NCBI GenBank assembly: GCA_026874595.1
Contig: CM049318.1
Coordinates: forward strand, 61,288,250 to 61,352,249
DNA: 64,000 nucleotides
Direction: 5' to 3'
From: Sipunculus nudus
Taxonomy: Eukaryota > Annelida > Sipuncula > Golfingiida > Sipunculidae
Part shown: positions 11,747-23,005 of the stretch, in pieces
Position numbering within the stretch: the stretch's first letter is position 1
Layout of the letters: the number at the start of each line of letters is the position of its first letter
Notes under the pieces: generated by a model
Told to the model about the DNA's origin: nothing
The model's database searches: none
The model's input: only the letters and a program-made list of their open reading frames with translations
Made by a program: the position numbers and the translations under genes

Positions 11747-11940
11747 TAGAAGCGGATTCGGAGGGAGGAGGTTCCAAGGGGTCCCCATTTTTTTTTAGGC
11801 GCCGCAACCTTTTTGTTGGGTTTGAGATCTATTTTTGCGGCCTGGACCCCCTTTTTTCCGGACCCGAGGAACACTTTTAGGCTTTGTCGTTCATCCTCCT
11901 GGGTTGGACCCCCTTTTCCTTAATCCTGGATCCGCCCCTG
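11747..11940 (+). mobile_element. Short GGATCC-type MITE, copy 2
   Basis: It begins AGAAGCGGATTCGG and ends CCTGGATCCGCCCCTG. It shares GGACCC, CTTTTTT and TTTTAGGCTTTGTCGTTCATCC blocks with copy 1 at 10993. A third, more degenerate relative lies at 14487-14620, ending TCCTAGGTCCGCATCTG. Confidence 0.4.
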
Positions 11941-14486
11941 GATCCGGACTCCTACATCTCTGTTATGAAAGGACTAGTAATTCCAAAGCAACCCGGCCCA
12001 GGCAAAAGAAAAATAAGGAATGCCAACCAATCAAACAGACATCACATCAGCAAAACACGACATGCAAAGAAAATATGTAGTTGAATTGGCCACACCCTGA
12101 TAAAACCGCCTTAAACATCAAAAGGCAGCTCCAATTGGAACCCACTGCATGGGAAAAGGAAATCACAAGGTTAGCGACCGAAAAATTCATGGAAAAGATG
12201 TATCGAGGACAAGGCGAAGGTTATGTTTTTTTCATGGTCTAAACTCAAGATCGTTAGAACCGAGTCCGTCAGCGTGAAGTAGTAGAGGCCCCATGCTCCT
12301 CATGGCGAGGAGATAAATGAGGTATGTTTTTCGTATATACAGGAATTCCCAGGTAACCTCTGGATGACGAACTCAGCTTAGGGAAAAAATGAAGAATGCT
12401 TGCTTGGGTTGCACGCGTCTGACATAGCATGTGCATGATGGCAAAGCCTGACAAATAGGCTGTGGCATCTTGTACATGAAAAGCTCATTAAGTATAACAC
12501 CAGAGTTAGGAGAAAGGTTTGAGCAGCCGCGGCAACTATGGAAACAGGATAATTTACCTGCCCCAAACAGCCGTCCATATAAATAAAAACTCAGGGTACT
12601 GGGCCACTTCTCCAATTAAATTAGAGGTATAAGCTTCGTTATAAGGTCATATAGCTTGTTGAATTACTTGGCCACATGCATGCGAATCCACAGTTGCGTA
12701 AGGGATCGGACGCACATCCAGTGGCGTACCTATTTATAAGGGGCGGGGGGCTTTCGATAAATTAGTAAAATGTACAAAAAGTACAAATATGGCCTTTTTA
12801 AAAATTGGTGAGAAAATGTATGTTTAGTGGGGTTTTTTGGCTGTGTGTCCTATTTAATGCATTTCAGGAATTATAAACTGGGCAGGGGAACCAACCTAAT
12901 GATTTGCGAACGATTTCTATAGAGGCAAGCTACGCCAGAAGAAATACAGATCTGTTGTTATTCTTTATTAGATCAACATTCTTGCAATGTCAGAACGCCA
13001 TCGATGAAATGATTTGTCCTGCAAAGGCGTGTATTTCCGGATGGTCTACGATTACATATATCCCTAGGGGGCACTTGATAGGGAAAATCCCTGCCAGAAG
13101 AACAATGGCTTATGGTGGTGAAGGTGGGGTGGCTGTCTAACACACTGTGCGGAAAATATTTTGACGAATTCTGTTGCTCATTCCTTGGAATGTATAAAGA
13201 ATTCCTTAACATTCCAAGATATTTTATTTGCGTGAAACAAACTGAAATGTCTTTTTTTCCATGATTCCTAATACTCTTATAACAGTCTTGTTAAAGTACA
13301 AACGCTTTCACTTTCGTGAATATATGGAGTCCTACCTGAATTTCTGTGCCTGTTGATTTATCACTGGTTATATAATTTAATTTTAATATGACCTGCATAA
13401 TCTTTTATGTATCTTGTGTAATACCAATATATTTCCCAGACCTATATATATGTATGAGTTATTTTATCTTTAAGATCCATTTCAAATATAAATCAATAAT
13501 AAATGTCCAGCGAGATGAATCCCTCTGGCCGCTCGGCCACACGTTCAATATACATATCAAGTATCAGTGTTTTATTTAAAGTTCAGGACTGAAATAAAGA
13601 TATATTTGCCTGTATTGTTATTGACCCTGTAATGATCCATTACCTGCAGACAGATACTGTTTATTGTGACAAATCATTAAAAGTTGATATTTATTTCAAT
13701 GATATATTAATTAAAATATATTCAATACTTGATTGAATAACAAATAACCATATGTTCATAAATAAAACCTCGCAAAGTGCAGAAACAATGACTAATTCCA
13801 AAATGAAATTGATGTAGCCTTGAATTAAAATTTGCTTTTAACTTCGAGTATATTGTAATTAAACAAAAAAAGTCACAGTTTATCGAAACGTTCGATTGTT
13901 GTTATTTTTATCTGAAAATTTCTCTGCCTACATATACTCATAAAATTACGCGCTTTGAGTAAAGACAATAAGGTCATGCTTGCTGCAGTACAATGCATAT
14001 TACAGCCTTTTAATGGATGTAGCTGTTGTCATATGCGATAACAAAAGGCGGAATTATAAATGTTACAGGGTATTTATATGCGATGAGAATTGTATAACAC
14101 TCGCTAAATATTTTTTTTCCATGTTCAGTTTAAGCTTTTCATAAATTAAGTTACCACATTATATGTATTTCCTGCAGTGCAACTGTTTTTCTAGTTACAA
14201 TTTTTGTCTGTGAACTTCATAATGAAATACTTGTTTGAAGTTAGAGCGATCTCTAAATTAATATTTTCAAAGAAATGGCTGCTCTTTATGTGTAGCGAAG
14301 AAATTCTCTGTTAATTAATTCATCCATATAACTGCGTTGTTGTCAACTAAAAGCCTATACATCAAGGAAATTTAACGTGATACTTTTTTATATGTTGTCC
14401 AGTTTGGAATGTTTTGTTGGAGGGGCGGAAATTTGTATTGTCGCCCGGCGGGGACTAATGATAAAACCTGGATAAAAAGTTTAGCA
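11941..14486. other. Non-coding DNA
   Basis: Open frames on both strands are short and lack family motifs, signal sequences or consistent splice sites. I support no gene here. Confidence 0.4.
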
Positions 14487-14888
14487 GGTCAAGATCTAGA
14501 AATGGGGGGGGGGGGGGGGGGAGGGGCGGGTCCAGGCCGCAAAAAAATGGTCTATACCCATAAAAAAGGACGAGGAGGCTAAAAAAAGACTTTTATCACC
14601 TCCTAGGTCCGCATCTGAATTTGTTTGAACCTTTAGAAATCATGTAAATTCCCTTGATATGCATATTTTTACGTTTATCAACGTTAATTATTTTATAAAC
14701 GTTGACTATAGTTGTCGAAATATGTTGTTGATAGCTGGTTGTGGTTACTAACCACACACTCTTTTTCATGAATATCACTGTAACACATTGTAAAAGGTCT
14801 ATAACGGCTCCCTTGGTCAAAACACAAACAGCAATGGTGATGATAGTAAGTGTAGTAATGGTCCATGTTACGTCCTCTCCCCCACCCC

Positions 14889-14890
<2 letters not shown>

Positions 14891-14960
<70 letters not shown>
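14891..14960. repeat. (AT)n microsatellite
   Basis: About 35 uninterrupted AT dinucleotides preceded by a CCCCCACCCCCC tract. The long open frames crossing it on both strands read as alternating Ile-Tyr and are artefacts. Confidence 0.9.
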
Positions 14961-14963
<3 letters not shown>

Positions 14964-15057
14964 GCGGGCGGGCGGTAAGACGGGGTCTGGTTCGTGGTCC
15001 ACTCGCACACACAAATGGTAAACGATACGCAGCTGACACTTGATAACTGTTTATTCT

Positions 15058-15122
15058 TTGTCTGCAACAAAGTGGACAAGATCTGATTCGACGTGTTGTC
15101 CATAGCATGACATGAGGCTGGA
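15058..15122 (+). repeat. 65-bp direct repeat, copy 1
   Basis: The sequence running from CTGCAACAAAGTGGACAAGA to CATGAGGCTGGACT is repeated almost exactly at 17092-17156, about 2.03 kb away. It could mark a small duplication or the ends of an unrecognised element. Confidence 0.6.
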
Positions 15123-15278
15123 CTCTCTTGATCATATTGTTTACAAATATTGGACTGCTTATTATAATGTATATAAATATATACTCAAATGCAATTTATG
15201 CATCTGCAACAAGTACACAAGATATGTTAATGTATGTTTACCTGAAATCTTCATGTTATTATACATATCTTTTAAACA

Positions 15279-15388
15279 ACTCCTAATCTCACACTATCTT
15301 TGAACTCCTAATCTCACACTATCTTACAAAGAAACTCCTAATCTCACACTATCTTACAAAGAAACTCCTAATCTCACACTATCTTACA
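15279..15388 (+). repeat. 30-bp tandem repeat, about 3.6 copies
   Basis: The unit ACTCCTAATCTCACACTATC plus TTACAAAGAA is repeated. The first copy is shortened and the last diverges after TTACA. Confidence 0.85.
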
Positions 15389-17091
15389 TCTTGTTTGTAC
15401 ATATCTATCAATCTTTATCTCATACTCTCGTCTAATTTATATTTGTTTACATCTTACTATTCATCAGAAATTATGTTTGTGTACAACTATACACAAACAA
15501 TACCACTAAGATTTCACTTCGTTTATATCTTCAATCTAAAATAACATACATTAAGTATACAAATGTGAAACATCAAGGCTAAGTATCATTCTTAAGTACA
15601 TAATGTTTTATATTGTTATCATTCAAAGTAATTATGCTATTACAAGATAAAATATAAATATGACCAATGATTGTAGTAAATTTCTAAGTGAAAACATTCG
15701 GGGTGGTTATTTTCTGGGAGTATGATGGAAGAGCGAAGGGGGTATCCCACTATATTGGGAGGGACGGATAATGGTTGTTTATCTCCCCTAGGAAATTCAA
15801 GAAATCTACCTCGGTAAATATTTATTTACTTGTAGGTATGGGATATCTTTGGTTGATCTCCCATATTAACATTACTTCGTAACATAATAAATAGAAGGAC
15901 TAATGTGTGTTATAAAAGGGGAATGGTTTATAAAGGGAACAGCGAGCCAGAACAACGAGGCCGCCGCGCGTAAACAGGTGGTTCCCGGTGACGAATCATC
16001 AACATCGCCAGGCGCAGAACGCTTGGTGAAAGTTGTGTATGAATTTAACGTGAATTTTGCAGCAGGGCTATCAAAGGTGAGGTTCAAAATCAATAATTAA
16101 GTGGAAAGTTACTGGGAGTCAGTCATTGGTCAGTGGTTCTGGTACTTTTAATGCATAGGATTGTACTTTTATTTAAAGGATCAGATTTTTAAGGTTGAAA
16201 GTAACTTGGCATATTCCCACAGTGAGTTCTGCCACAATACTTAGTGGTTTAAGTTTAAAATACGTTTATGTGAGGTTTATGAACGTTTGTAGGAATTTCT
16301 GATTCATTTCGCTAACATTTCGTGGTAATTCAATTTGTCAAAAATAACAGAGAGAGAGAGAAGGGGGGGGGGGGGGGGGGATGTTATGGGTTAGCTCGAA
16401 TTAGTGCGAGTATCCACCGATAGACGGCAGCACGGTTATAGTCATAACGTCTGCGTTTGTTTGAGAGAAGGCCGTTGCTGTAGAACCATTTTCTCTTTAC
16501 TCATATTTATGCCGTAGACCCATTTTCTCATTATATTTTATAAAAGAAAATACGATTTTATAGAATTATTCAATACGAGTGTTACAATTAGTTCTGTTAT
16601 GTTTTAAATTCTCTGTTTACTCATTCAATGCATTTTCAAGCTAATTTTTAAATATTGCTGCTGCGAGTGGGGGGAAAATAAATGATGGACAGACGGAAAT
16701 AACGGAGGTTAGATGTACCGGTACAGATATAATTCGTTTATTGGCCCTTCTTAACATTACTTCGTAACATTACTTCGTGGAATTCTATCGGGACACGTGG
16801 AGATTATCTAGATACGTGGAAATGCTTTTAGAGGTCAGCAATAATTTGGCATATTGACTTGTGGTGTGGATCACTTTAAAGATTTACAGGAATATTTCAC
16901 GGGGTTTCCAGTGCAACCAAAGACCTCAGGTCGAAGGTTCAGGGGTCCCGTAGTAATAACGATAATATTACAAGGATATATAATTAAAGCACCCAGATAG
17001 AAAATATATTAATATTAATTAGGGAATATTATATTGACATTCAGTTTATACTTTGTTTTCAAAATGTTGTAGATAATGCCAATTTTACCTA
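15389..17091. other. Non-coding DNA, possible retroelement remnants
   Basis: The motif ACATTACTTCGTAACAT recurs near 15868 and 16752. A (GA)n/G-run lies at 16350-16380. The open frame at 15903-16100 has no recognisable domain. I do not support a gene here. Confidence 0.3.
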
Positions 17092-17156
17092 CCTGCAACA
17101 AAGAGGACAAGATCTGATTCGACGTGTTGTCGATAGCATGACATGAGGCTGGACTG
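17092..17156 (+). repeat. 65-bp direct repeat, copy 2
   Basis: Second copy of the repeat at 15058-15122. It directly precedes the possible exon pair at 17196. Confidence 0.6.
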
Positions 17157-17195
17157 ACGTGATGTTCCTAAGGGGATCGTCAGTAGGGGCACGTC

Positions 17196-17567
17196 ATGCC
17201 CAAAAACCCATGCCATGCGACCTGTCCTATTGCTGCGTTTATGTTTCTCAAAAACCGGTCGGGGAAGGTTTCATGCCACATAGCCTTTCAGTATTGGAAA
17301 CCTTCGGCAAACCCCGAGATGGTAAGAATCTATATACATAATAATTGTATTGAAATCGCCTTTATTCTGACCTCTATTAAATATAAATATTAAATATAAA
17401 TCTAAACGTTAATTATATAGAACTTTATATAAAAATGATAAATCTGAAAAATTATTTCTATTCAGGGGAGTCAACCAGAGAGACTGAGATTAAAACAGTT
17501 TCCGGTGACTGTGTCACCAAGACGACCATGCCAACAATGCCATAGTGAAGGAAAAGAGAAGAAATAG
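17196..17567 (+). pseudogene. Possible transposase-like C-terminal exon pair
   Basis: Two frame-compatible segments, 17196-17321 and 17466-17567, are joined by a plausible intron: donor GATG|GTAAG and acceptor TATTCAG. The second reads GSQPERLRLKQFPVTV, then CQQCHSEGKEKK and TAG. A QPERL...F/PV stretch followed by a Cys-rich tail with CxxC is reminiscent of the C-terminus of piggyBac-derived transposases, where a zinc-binding cluster follows the catalytic core. The tail is cut short, with no second Cys pair, and no catalytic domain is visible upstream. The assignment is tentative. Confidence 0.3.
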
Positions 17568-17612
17568 TACGCAGGAGAGACAAGCCGGCTGTTCTCCCGA
17601 CTTAACATTCGC

Positions 17613-17614
<2 letters not shown>

Positions 17615-17686
<72 letters not shown>
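17615..17686. repeat. (TA)n microsatellite
   Basis: Long imperfect TA tract broken by single C and T substitutions. The open frames over it are artefacts. Confidence 0.85.
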
Positions 17687-17690
<4 letters not shown>

Positions 17691-18631
17691 TGAAGATAAA
17701 GAAGGACGCCTTTTAGATAGACTAACATATTTATTAGTGGTGTGTGGATGAACTTGTTTATTAGTGGTGTGTGGATGAACAAGATTGTCTTTCTAAAAGG
17801 TGTCATTCTTTATATTTACCTACGCTTCTTCAGACTAAACGGCTATACCATGCACTTATTATTAATATTATTATTATTGTTTTATATATATATATATACC
17901 GCTATTTGAAAAACATGCACGTTACAACATCGGATTCCTTTGTCCTGGGGCAGAGGCCGCAAATTCATTAGTATATGGGGCAATTTTAGTTTGACATCTG
18001 ACCGGATGATTTAACCCGGTAAAATATTTGTAAACAATTACTGAAAAAAATATATAATTAAGTTGTAAGTAAGAAATGTAACATTAAGTATTTACCGTAC
18101 AAAAATGGGTCTGTAGGTTTGCAACTGGTGATAATATAGCCGCAAACCGGGACGCAACAGTTTTCTCGGTACGTTTCGTCGCCGGCCCACCAATTGGGTT
18201 AATTTGGATTATAGCACGAAAGGATGTGTTACTCTTAGAGAGGAACTTTAATAAAAATATTTCGTATGGTTGTAACATACCAATGTTTACATTATCTTGT
18301 ATGCCTGTAAGGCCTGTAATAAGGAATAACCATTCTGGAAAGCATGAAGCACCTGTAATATCAATAACGGATGTATTTGTCCAGAGATAATTGAAGCACT
18401 AACAGCCCGGTAGACATTTTGCATATGACAGTCCTGTATAATGCATCAGGTCTGTGTACTATTATGTACATATTTTCACTTCCTGGGTGCAAAATAGTGA
18501 TGTGAATAGAATAGTAATGTTTTTCAGTGGTCAGATATTAAATGAACATTAATCGGAGAAAATACTTTAAACCGCCCAGTTGTGTACGGAGTGTTATAAT
18601 CATAGTTAACTGCAGGGGCAATAAATGGACT
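17687..18631. other. Non-coding flank of the giant transposon
   Basis: No supported gene. A minus-strand open stretch at 18084-18278 contains QINPIGGPATKRTEKTVASR and ends at a GT-like site, but no domain is recognisable. Confidence 0.3.
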
Positions 18632-18639
18632 CCACATTG
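18632..18639. repeat. Target site duplication, left (CCACATTG)
   Basis: The 8-bp direct repeat CCACATTG directly abuts the left inverted terminus. An identical copy abuts the right terminus at 34369-34376. Confidence 0.75.
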
Positions 18640-18707
18640 TATACCTGGCAGGATTTAAGGTACTGCTTTATTTTGTGACCCTCACAATCGGGGGGTAAAC
18701 ATCACAA
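18640..18707 (+). repeat. Left terminal inverted repeat of giant transposon
   Basis: Reads TATACCTGGCAGGATTTAAG and on through GTGACCCTCACAATCGGGGG to AACATCACAA. It is the inverted counterpart of 34290-34368. It begins only about 105 bp beyond the stop codon of the ATPase gene. Confidence 0.7.
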
Positions 18708-18811
18708 ATATTCTAAAGTTCTATCAATTTATAAATAATATATATGATTATCAATTTTCCATTTATCAATATCATTTAAATGAAATGTAGTAGTATATTT
18801 AAAGCACTTAA

Positions 18812-21800
18812 TTACCTCTTGCCACATAATGCTATCTCTTCGGTTTCATTAACATCTACTGGCTGGTGGTCCTCACTAATGTTAGTTGCATCTGCTACTT
18901 CCACAAGATGGTCCAGCCTCAAAGCTGAATAAATACAGAGATGCCGAGAATTACATCACTAAATCAAATGATGAATCTGTGAAGTTATAAAATATTCCTT
19001 GATATGTTGAATTTTGTTCTTACCAGGATATACTTTGTTCATAAGTTTCAGCGGAATGATGGTTTTCATTATTAAATATGCTGCCCCATTCTCTGGCCTG
19101 TCACTTTGATCCACATCAACTCTCCTTAAAGCACCAAACCACGAATTGCCCACTGTGACGTTCTCCTTTCCCAGGGTTCGCAGCTGGGCTGTTACTTCTT
19201 TCACAATGATGACAAGTTTTAGTTAACGATTTTGTGCAAATTGGTGGTAATGCTTTCTCAGAGAAACTCCAGCAATGGATCCTGCACAGGTAAAATTTGT
19301 TGCACATGGAGGCACCTTTTTCACCTGGTTCAGCACCTGTGTCACTCGGACGGCTATAGCTGGCACCCCTCTCCCATTCCCGAACTTCACCATTCACCAT
19401 CTTCCGTACCTGTAACAGGAAGGTGCATCTTAATTATAACCACTCACTTTGCAGTTTCTGAAGCCATGTCAGTGAAATGTAACGCCCCAGATTATGTAAA
19501 GAGGTTTTTCTCAAATGGAATATCCTACCTCATGTTTGCTGGTGTCAAATAGATATTCAAGGTGCTGCCTAAATGATATGTCTTCCTGGATGGTTTCGAC
19601 AGCTTGAAATCTGTGGACCCCTTTTGGTATTATAGTACCAACGAAAAAGTCCATAAGATCATCTGTTGTCACATGTAGACCAGGGGCACACTCCAGAATC
19701 TGAAAAGTAAGATTAATTAATAAATATTAACAATTTGGCAATGGGCAGTGGGCCTTTAATTAGCTGTGTATAAAATAGTGGAATCCGATTCATGAATGAT
19801 GTGCTCACCAGTTCAGCTAGGAAAATGGCTATGCCGTAGTTCCATGCCAGACGACCCTTCACTGGCGTGTCATCTAAACAGCTAAGGATGGTGTTCTCAA
19901 TATCCTTCACCCTCTCTTTCCATGCCGACTTAATCACATGTTGGAGCCTTATCAGGACAGGTAGTGCTTGACTGGCCTGCTCAGGGAATACAAATAGAAA
20001 GGAAATGGTTCACTACAATCAACATTTATTGCATTATTATTTATTTTTTTTAAACTATTGTTAACACATTTTCTTCTTAAATTTGAATAAATTGAAATTT
20101 GTACCTGGTCCATCGCATCATCAAGAGCATCTTCATCTGAAGATTGATGGGGGGTCTCTACAGGCACCAGCACATTGCGGGACAGGTCTCTCATCCTGAA
20201 ATCACCAAACAAGGTTGCATATATACATCCGAAGACCACAAAATGCAAAGTGCCATCACATTACGTTGTGCATGATATAATGTTATTTGTTTCAGTTTCA
20301 CAATCTCAGAATACTTACTCGTGCTCGTCACTGAGGTGTTCAGAGTAATCAAGGGACTTGTCCTGGGCATCATCTCTTTGATACAGTTAGCTATCTTCCT
20401 CTGCTCATAGGTCTGAAACAAAAATACAGGAGGTATATGTTGGATGTTTAAAAAATGTGTACAAGCAAAAACTTTACCAACACTTTACCAACAATAAAAA
20501 AGCAGTTAGTGTATGAACTAATTACCTTCATGGGTAGGTCTTTTAGCTGCCTTGCATCGTCTGGGTCACTGAGGACAAAGAAGGCAGCGTGATGTAGAAT
20601 CTCCTCAGATTTTGCTTCAGTCACCTGCAGTAAAATTGATGGTACAGTTGGTGTACAATGTACAAAAAGTTTCCTAAAGATTTTCCTCTGCTACTGCCAG
20701 TATTATCTATTATCTTAATATCTATTTTAATAGCAGAAGACATGATAGCCAGTATTATGGTGAGAAGGGACTCTGTGATTTATTTAACATCATAGCAAAT
20801 ATCAGACCAAACCAGTTATTAAATTATTTTACATGTGTTCAGTTACCTTCTTATAGATTCCGGTTCTGTGCATTCCAAGGAAGCTGGCAGCAACTTTCGC
20901 TAGAATGGATTTCCCTGTGTTGGAACTGCCCACTGCCACTGTCAGTGGCACACGGTGAAACAATGACAAAGTTTCATAATGCAGTGCACATTTAATATAT
21001 CTGGCTTTTTTCATTTTCAGACATGGATTTTAGAAAAACAATGTTTACATTGTATAAGCAATATTTTTTATATCAATATAGTTCATGAATATTGCTGATT
21101 AAACAATAAAACATACCACAGATGAAGATTCCAGCCAGCAAGGTCTCCCTGGTGACTGTGACCTCGACTGTCTTCAGTAATTCGTTGATCTTCCCTTCAT
21201 TGAATGTGCCTTAATGGGGAACAAGATTTGATACTTCAAAGGACAGGTTTATCAGTTTTGTATTATTTGTTCATTTCCTACACCCCAAACCATCCAATGA
21301 CATTTTGCACTGAAAGATGAACTGAAAGGAACAATCTGTATGATTTACCTGCAAATGTCACCTGTGGTAGTCCCTGCCATGTATCCGTCATCCACAGGGC
21401 AGTCTGGTCCAGCTGGGACACTTCAATGTCATCATGACTCAGGTACAGGGCTTCACTTAAGTTGAAGGTGCCATCACCCTGAGCACCCTGTGCTGTCACT
21501 GCCCGCACTTTTGGTGGCCCTTCAGTGAGACCATGGTTCCTTCAAGAAAATGTTAACATATAACCATGTTTATTTGCTATATTGTTAAGATTAGTATTTA
21601 TATATAAAATGGTGTATATATGGTGTATATAAAGGTTGCATTAACGGCATATGGTTAAAATACCATTAAGATCATTATTAGTGTCTCGTCGTTTTACTGA
21701 GGCTTATCAAAAGTACTAATATTGGATATAAATATAATGAAGCTTACTGGTAAAATTTCTTTAGAAGGTGAGTAAACAGCTTTCAAAGCTCTGCTGAGGT

Positions 21801-22233
21801 GCACCAAATCTGGAGTGGTGCTGCCTGAGACACTGCAATATAAAATTTAAAAATCAATTGTGTAAAATCAACATTGCATTTTATGAAACTTGCATCATAA
21901 GACCTACAAATTATTAGTAATGTTTTGAAAGTAGTGTATACTGATGATTCATGTATAAAATACATTTATAACTGAAAACAACTGACAGCTGTCATATAAA
22001 TACTGGCCATACAGCAATAAAATATCTATGAAATGTGATGTGATGAATACTTACTTGGCCTCACCATCGAGGGCATGGGAAATCCGGACAAAGAGTCCAT
22101 TTCCATCTGGCCCGCCATACACACATCTCACAACATCAATGGTAAAGTTTAGTGCCACTTCATAGAATCCGTTTTTGCTATCTGTACGCCGCCAAACAAG
22201 TGTGTATCCGTCTTCTACTTTCATCAGAGACAC
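18812..22233 (-). CDS. P-loop ATPase gene inside the giant transposon, at least 12-13 exons
   Basis: Exons by splice sites (minus strand): 22233-22055, 21832-21748, 21539-21349, 21209-21117, 20938-20847, 20624-20526, 20412-20319, 20195-20105, 19976-19809, 19699-19529, 19409-19325, 19197-19024 and 18924-18812, with TAA at 18812. Exon 5 carries a Walker A loop, VAVGSSNTGKSILAKVAASFLG, formed across a splice junction. Next come AAFFVLSDPDDARQLKDL and, further on, TLNTSVTSTS and MRDLSRNV, an order that recalls SF3/DUF927-type helicase-ATPases. The later GNSWFGALRRVD resembles a DDE-transposase segment but is not diagnostic. Two junctions as placed (21748/21539 and 20319/20195) do not keep frame, so it may be mildly decayed. 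A 127-bp intron at 19198-19324 removes an in-frame stop. Function is unknown; co-residence suggests a role in transposition. Confidence 0.6.
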
Positions 22234-22970
22234 CTACAATATAAAAAGGCGTTTTTTATATGTTGTAGATTAAAAGTGAGGCTTGAATTTTTATTTTAAG
22301 TTTGTAAGAATTCAAGTTGAACAATGGAGTGCATATGTGACTTACCATGCTTGTTGTTCTTGATACCAGCTAATCTTCGTGTTGAAGCTTCTGACAGACT
22401 GATGTATGGATGTAAATGTCAGGGTTATTTATTTGCTCAGTCAATCTTGGGACATCCAATTACAGGCTCCAAAAAACCTGGACCAATGAAGCGAAACCTT
22501 CCTGGTGTAGCAGTTAAGTGATCAATCACAGGCTAATCAGTGGCTGGAGTGAGCAGCATAGACAGTAATCTTGTAGTCAATCAGGGGACTTCAGTGTCAT
22601 ACCTGAATTGGCTGGCCTAATTAACAGGTGCACCCATGTCATTGTGTATCATCATGGTACAGGGTTTCCTAAACTGGGCTCACCCTAGGTGTTATGAAAA
22701 CAGTATGTTCTCTCCAATATCCTATGATTTTGTTACATAAGTTACATAACACATTATCTTATTTCAGCTAGCCATCCAGAGTTAATAATTAAAGTTGTAA
22801 TATCATCTAATGTACTGCCTCAACATTTCCTGTAAAATTCTTCGAATAGAATATGAATAACTACTTTTAAGTAGGACTTAATGTTAAAGATATAAAATTC
22901 AATGTAAATTGCATGTCTGTTTATAATTTATTTATACATATTATGTCTATGTTGTTTTGTCATTGCGTAC
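22234..22970 (-). promoter_or_regulatory. Leader/promoter region of the ATPase gene
   Basis: A donor site CATG|GTAAGT at 22346 suggests a 5' exon whose last codon may be the start ATG. On the plus strand, ATCACAGGCTAATCAGTGGCT (22529-22549) and TCATACCTGAA (22598-22608) match, in order and spacing, ATCAAAGGCTAATTAGTGAGCT and TCATACCTGAA at 30750-30816, upstream of the transposase gene. The two genes therefore seem to share a duplicated leader. No TATA box was identified. Confidence 0.4.
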
Positions 22971-23005
22971 CTTAGGCAGTAAGGCTTTCTTTCCTTCCAT
23001 GTAGC

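Noticed and set aside
14960-15885. LTR of a second retrotransposon (TGTCGCGGGC... to ...TTAACA)
   Set aside because: No partner LTR, primer site, polypurine tract or coding region could be shown.
19116-19400. Alternative reading of the ATPase exon to a stop at 19116
   Set aside because: A 127-bp GT-AG intron at 19198-19324 gives frame continuity into two further exons and avoids the less natural tail; kept only as an alternative.
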